NCBI GenBank assembly: GCA_023078685.1
Contig: JALGAS010000004.1
Span: 4,402,001-4,466,000, forward strand
Length of the DNA: 64,000 nucleotides
Direction of reading: 5' to 3'
Origin: Neopestalotiopsis rosae
Taxonomy: Eukaryota; Ascomycota; Sordariomycetes; Amphisphaeriales; Sporocadaceae
Shown here: positions 60,044 to 64,000 of the stretch, in pieces
Layout of the letters: each line of letters begins with the position of its first letter
Numbering within the stretch: the stretch's first letter is position 1
Program-made: the position numbers and the translations under genes
The notes under the pieces: generated by a model
What the model saw: only the letters and a program-made list of their open reading frames with translations
Told to the model about the DNA's origin: nothing
Database searches by the model: none

Positions 60044-60810
60044 GGCACCTTTCAATCGAATCGACGAGGAGCGCAAATAGTGCACTGGAGAGTTCGGAGG
60101 GACACCAGTTACATCATCGCCATCAGAAGCTAGGAGGCATAGGAGGCAATGAAGGGCGTGAGATAGCATGCACAAATCCTCGAGGCATTCTGTGACATGA
60201 ACGGACCCTCGCGTCGAGGCACCACAAACGTCGACGAACAAGAAGTCGAGGATAAGAAAAGAGCAGAGAAAAAACATCATTCTCTTTCGGAAGGTTGCAG
60301 CACCCAACGTGTAACGGGGGGCCGGGTATCCGATCCGTTTACCTGTCTAATCACGTTATTCCGCATTCCATGGGTGTTGAAGCGCGGGACCATGTTGCGC
60401 CATCGCCATGGGAATGACGAAATCGTCCCTCCGCGCGCTCAGGTTGGATGACAGCCCTCGGTGGTGGACCCCGGAGTATCGGGGGAGGCCCGCCTTGGAG
60501 AGGGAGAGGGGAAAGGTCAATACTTGCCTGCTTCGATGCTATATCAGACCAGACCAGTCGGGGTTTTGATTTGGGGGCCCCGTCGTCTCGGAGACTATAC
60601 AAATGCTGGGTATAAAGCGGACGTGTCTTGGAGTCAGTTTGAGATCAAAGACATCGCGTTTCTCCAACTGATCAAATCTGTCAGACTTCTTCTATTTCGG
60701 ATTACACTCTACCTACTCCAGTGCAACCATTGATATAATTACTTTTCAACCTGTTTTGAATTTCCCTGATACAACTGATCTCGCAAATCTAAATATCAGC
60801 CTTGGACAAG
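60044..60810. promoter_or_regulatory. Promoter region of the 2OG oxygenase gene
   Basis: 767 bp holding GC-rich sequence, a CCCCG-N6-CGGGG element (60469-60484) and a TATAAA at about 60612. No coding frame is supported. Confidence 0.45.
60469..60484. promoter_or_regulatory. CCCCG-N6-CGGGG inverted site
   Basis: Perfect 5-bp inverted arms around GAGTAT, 326 bp before the oxygenase ATG. Inverted CCG/CGG triplets are typical of Zn2Cys6 regulator sites. The bound factor is unknown. Confidence 0.4.
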
Positions 60811-62521
60811 ATGCCTCACGCCGAGAGCCAACTATATCAATATGCACACGTCCCCGAGACAAAGGAGAACCTAGAATGGGCAGACCGTAAGTCAATTCTG
60901 CTTTGTATCTATATATGATTTCAATTACAAGTTGAATTAACTGAGAAATAAAATCAAGTCCCCAATATTGATCTCTCCAAATACGGCACCGAAGAGGGCA
61001 ACGCCGAGCTGGCGCAGATCCTCATCGAGGCCATCCGCACCAAGGGCTTCTTTTACGTGACCAACTTTGGCATCTCCCAGGACGCCGTCGACCGGCAGTT
61101 TGCGCTGGGCCAGCGCTTCTACGAGCTGCCGCTCGAAGAGAAGCTCAAGTACGTGCCCGACCTTGACTCAGGCGACTACAATGGCTACCGGCCCGCCGGC
61201 CGCCGCGTGCTGAGCGGTGGCGTGGTGGACAAGACAGAGGTCTGGAATATGGCGAGTACGTTCTTGCAATTATTAATTTTTTTTCTTTGGTACCACTATC
61301 ATTGATTAAGAGACGTTACTGATTGTTTGAATTGTAGCCGGGGATGGACACATAACCCAGCCAGTTCCCCAATTGTTAAAGGACAATTTGGAAGAGATTG
61401 AAGGTTTCGCCAAGGTAGACTTGAACCAAGCTCACTTTTTCGGTGTATAGGGAGCGACTGACATGCACAAAACACATCTAGAACCTCCACGACAAGGTGC
61501 TCGACCCGCTCAACCACCTCATTGCCCTGGCCCTGGAGCTGCCGCCCGACTTCTTCACCAAGGTGCACCGGTGGGAGGAGCACGACGAGTCTCACCTGCG
61601 CTACATGAAGTACTCCAAATTCTCGCCCCAAGAGATTGAGCAGCTCTCTGACGGGCTTTGGTCGAGGGGACACACGGATCTCGGGACCATTACCTTGTTG
61701 TTCCGGCAACCGGTTGTAAGTGCGATGAATCTGCGGCACTCTCTTGTCTTACATAGTCTGTATCTTGCAATTCCGTTTCCTGCCCCCCATGTTTTGGCTT
61801 GGGAAGCACTTCGCCCATCTACTACCTACAGCTCGAGCACTTTGCACAGATCTCTGTCACGGTGAAGAAAGGATAAAGAAGCTAACGGGTTTCGACAACA
61901 ACAGGCTGCACTTCAAATCCGCGACCACGAGACAGGCGACTGGAAGTGGGCCAAGCCCCTCGATGGGAGTATCACCGTCAACACCTGCGACGCCCTCAGC
62001 TTCCTGACGGGCGGCTACATCAAGTCAACAGTACACCGGGTAGGTCCTTTCCCTTTACCCTATTCGATCTAGGCCTTGTTGTGTATTTTTCGATACAAGC
62101 AAAAAGTATGTTATCTGACTCACTGGGAATATAGGTATCCGTGCCGCCCAAGGACCAGCGACACGTTGACCGTCTAGGCCTGCTCTACTTTGCTCGACCC
62201 CAAAATGACCTCTCGCTCAAGACGATTGACTCGCCTGTATTGAAAAAGGCCGGATTCACTCAGAATGAATTCGAACAGGGAGGACACCGTGTCCCGAACA
62301 TGGGAGGTAAGTCGTTTTGCTGTCATTCATGTGTCTTGCCCGCCCGAGCAAGAGGCAGTGGGCGTATGAATTGAAAGGAAAAGGGAGTCTTGACTGACAT
62401 TTTTATCAAAACAGAATTCACCACCCTCAAGCAGCAGTGGCAGCAAAAGAAGGGCACGAGTTATGAGTCTAGTGAAGGCAAAGAGATCTTACCTGGTTTC
62501 AACGGCCAGTATTTCAAGTAG
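60811..62521 (+). CDS. 2-oxoglutarate/Fe(II)-dependent oxygenase (isopenicillin N synthase-like)
   Basis: Seven exons: 60811..60886, 60959..61255, 61338..61414, 61482..61715, 61905..62039, 62135..62306 and 62415..62521. All are in frame and the product is 365 aa. The N-terminal DIOX_N region is LPNIDLSKYGTEEGNAELAQILIEAIRTKGFFYVTNFGI. The jelly-roll core carries the iron ligands H214 and D216 in GHTDLGTITLLFRQPV and H272 in STVHRV. The 2OG-binding Arg is R286, but the usual R-x-S reads R-L-G, a change at the second anchor. Six introns make it the most intron-rich gene here. Members oxidise small molecules, often in secondary metabolism. The substrate is unknown. It converges on an MFS transporter gene 101 bp away, so a functional link is possible. 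Confidence 0.88.
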
Positions 62522-62622
62522 TATGTGTGTTGATGGGGGTTGGGTAGTTATTGACAAATGCATTACATTGATTATGCTATTGGCTCGTGGAGCCCGAATT
62601 ATTACTTGAAGTTTTCCGAAAA

Positions 62623-64000
62623 CTACATCTTCATCCTCCAACCGCACTGCAATTTCCTCTGCCGCGACACGCGCGCCAGGAAGATGAGCGCCATGCCCAC
62701 CAAGATGCTCACTCCGGTAAAGACCTGGGCGCCAACGTAGCCGCCGCCCTCGGCGGTGATGATGGCGCCGGCGATGGGGTTGCCGGTGAGCACGGCGAAG
62801 CTGACAATGGTGAAAGTCATGCCCATGCGCGTCCCGCGCTTGCGCAGGTCCGTGGTCAGGCTCGACAGGCCCGCGGGGAACAGGGACTGGATGCCGCCCG
62901 CGGCGACGCCGTAGAAGACGGTCCAGGCGTAGAGCTGCCCCGGGGTGTGCACGGCGATCCAGGACAGGAGGGCGATGCCCGTGACGAGGCAGGTCGGGAT
63001 CATGATGTTGAGGGGCCCCACGGTGTCGGCAAAGTGATTGGGCAGCAGGCGGCCGATGAGGCCGATGCCGTTCATGAGCAGGAGGAGGTTGAGCGAGTCC
63101 GTGTACGACAGGGTCGGGTGGATGGCGGTGCGGCTAAAGGAGGCGATGTAGTAGAAGCCAAAGTAGACGGCCCAAAAGTTCTGTGAAATGGAAAGGCTTC
63201 TGGTCAGTATGTGAAAATCGCCCCGAAGTAACTCGACGAACTTACAAAGAACATGCCGAGGGCGAAACAGACGTATTCGGGCTCCTTGAAGGCGCCCCAC
63301 TCGACGATGCTGCCAGTCCTCCGCGGCGGGAGGCGGGACTTCATGAAGCAGTTTGTGATGACGAGGGTGCCGACCTGGACGAAGCCAATGGCGCGAATGG
63401 TCCAGCCGAAACCGATCGAGGGCAGCAGCTGGCGGGCCATGGCGGGGAAGACGAGGCCGCCCGTGACGGAGCCGGCGGCCGTGATGCCAATGGCGAGGGA
63501 GCGCTTCTTTTCAAAGTACGTCGAGACGACGGAGATGGCCGGGCAGAAGAGGCAGCCGTTGCCCAGGCCCATGCAGATGCCCTGGCTGAGGATGAAATGC
63601 CAGTACTGCGTGCCGACCGACGTGGTGAAGATGCCCAGGGCGATCAAGACGGTGCCCAGGAGCAGAATAGGCCGAAAGAAGCCGGCGTCGGTGATTCTGC
63701 CGGTAAAGGTTCCGGCGAAAAAGGTTAAGAAAATTTGTATCGAGCCGATCCATGATATGTCTGACGGAGGACGTCCGAGGAGGGTGGTGTAGTAGGACTG
63801 GAACACGCCAAAGCTATTGATGAAGCCCCATGTATTTGCAATCACAAAATGACCACATATTGCTATGATGTTGTATTAGCATTGGAACAATATTTCCTTC
63901 GATTCCTCTGTCACTCGGGAAAGCATACCACACATCCACGCAGCCCAACCACCGTCTGGCGGCGGCCCCGGATTCCAACTTGCATTGGTAGATATTCTGC
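62623..64000 (-). CDS. MFS transporter, monocarboxylate porter (MCT/SLC16-like), 5' end beyond window
   Basis: Three exons are visible on the minus strand: >64000..63929, 63862..63246 and 63180..62623. The introns are 66 nt each. The N-terminus lies outside the window; about 415 residues are seen. The first exon ends in NPGPPPDGGWAAWMC, the classic entry to the MCT fold, and continues AICGHFVIANTWGFINSFGVFQSYYTTLL. Twelve hydrophobic segments can be traced, with the loop GRITDAGFFRPIL and the central LPPRRTGSIVEWGAFKEPEY linker between the two six-helix halves. The C-terminal half (TDSLNLLLLMNGIGLIGRLLPNHFADTVGPLNIMIP) is typical. These plasma-membrane carriers move monocarboxylates or related small molecules. 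The substrate is unknown. It is tail-to-tail with the 2OG oxygenase gene. Confidence 0.9.

Noticed and set aside
62587..63186. 199-codon plus-strand frame across the MFS gene
   Set aside because: Antisense to a transporter exon with clear membrane segments. The His/Glu/Gly-rich product has no fold-like pattern.

Overview
This is a nuclear genome window from a filamentous ascomycete, most likely a Sordariomycete of the order Hypocreales. I infer this from the gene content: a Fus3/Kss1-type MAP kinase of about 355 aa, a spindle pole body Pcp1/PcpA protein, Pom152, a fungal DUF1989 protein, and a Zn2Cys6 factor with an MVYCGKPSRGCQMC N-terminus. Short introns (mostly 60-90 nt, GTAAGT-type donors, CTAAC-type branch points, CAG/TAG acceptors) and no operon structure fit the same picture. 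I cannot name a species. Twenty well-supported protein genes and one tentative one are present. No rRNA, tRNA, CRISPR array or intact transposon was recognised.

Layout, left to right (sign = strand): Pcp1-like spindle pole protein (-), FBXO21-like F-box protein (+), pyruvate decarboxylase (+), FAH-family hydrolase (+), UCH-type deubiquitinase (-), Pom152 (+), DUF1989 protein (+), mitochondrial SCOT CoA-transferase (-), Utp22 (+), Erv1 (-), uroporphyrinogen-III synthase (+), a 5.5 kb gene-poor stretch, Zn2Cys6 regulator (+), small one-pass membrane protein (-), Sec24 (+), a 4.8 kb gene-poor stretch, Fus3/Kss1 MAPK (+), a 2.9 kb noncoding stretch with a diverged repeat family, SDR (-), Oxr1-type TLD protein (-), a possible 110-aa gene (-), an unrecognised 543-aa protein (+), a 2OG-Fe(II) oxygenase (+) and an MFS monocarboxylate-type transporter (-, cut by the right edge).

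Most genes are housekeeping: microtubule organisation, nuclear pore, COPII, ribosome biogenesis, mitochondrial disulfide relay, heme, fermentation and ketoacid metabolism. They are compact and often head-to-head or tail-to-tail. Erv1 and the heme gene share a 420-bp promoter holding a perfect 22-bp palindrome. Utp22 has PAC-like and RRPE-like ribosome-biogenesis elements about 100 bp upstream. The regulator and the MAPK have unusually long upstream regions, as is common for developmental genes. The right end (oxygenase plus transporter) looks more accessory.

The most unusual signal is in 51.6-53.5 kb. Five diverged copies of an element of roughly 80 nt share a core ending in ATTGCAGTGAAA. In three copies the ends can pair as an 8-bp RNA stem that is kept by G-U wobbles although the sequence differs. 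I read this as a candidate family of structured noncoding RNAs or a small non-autonomous repeat, not identified from sequence alone.
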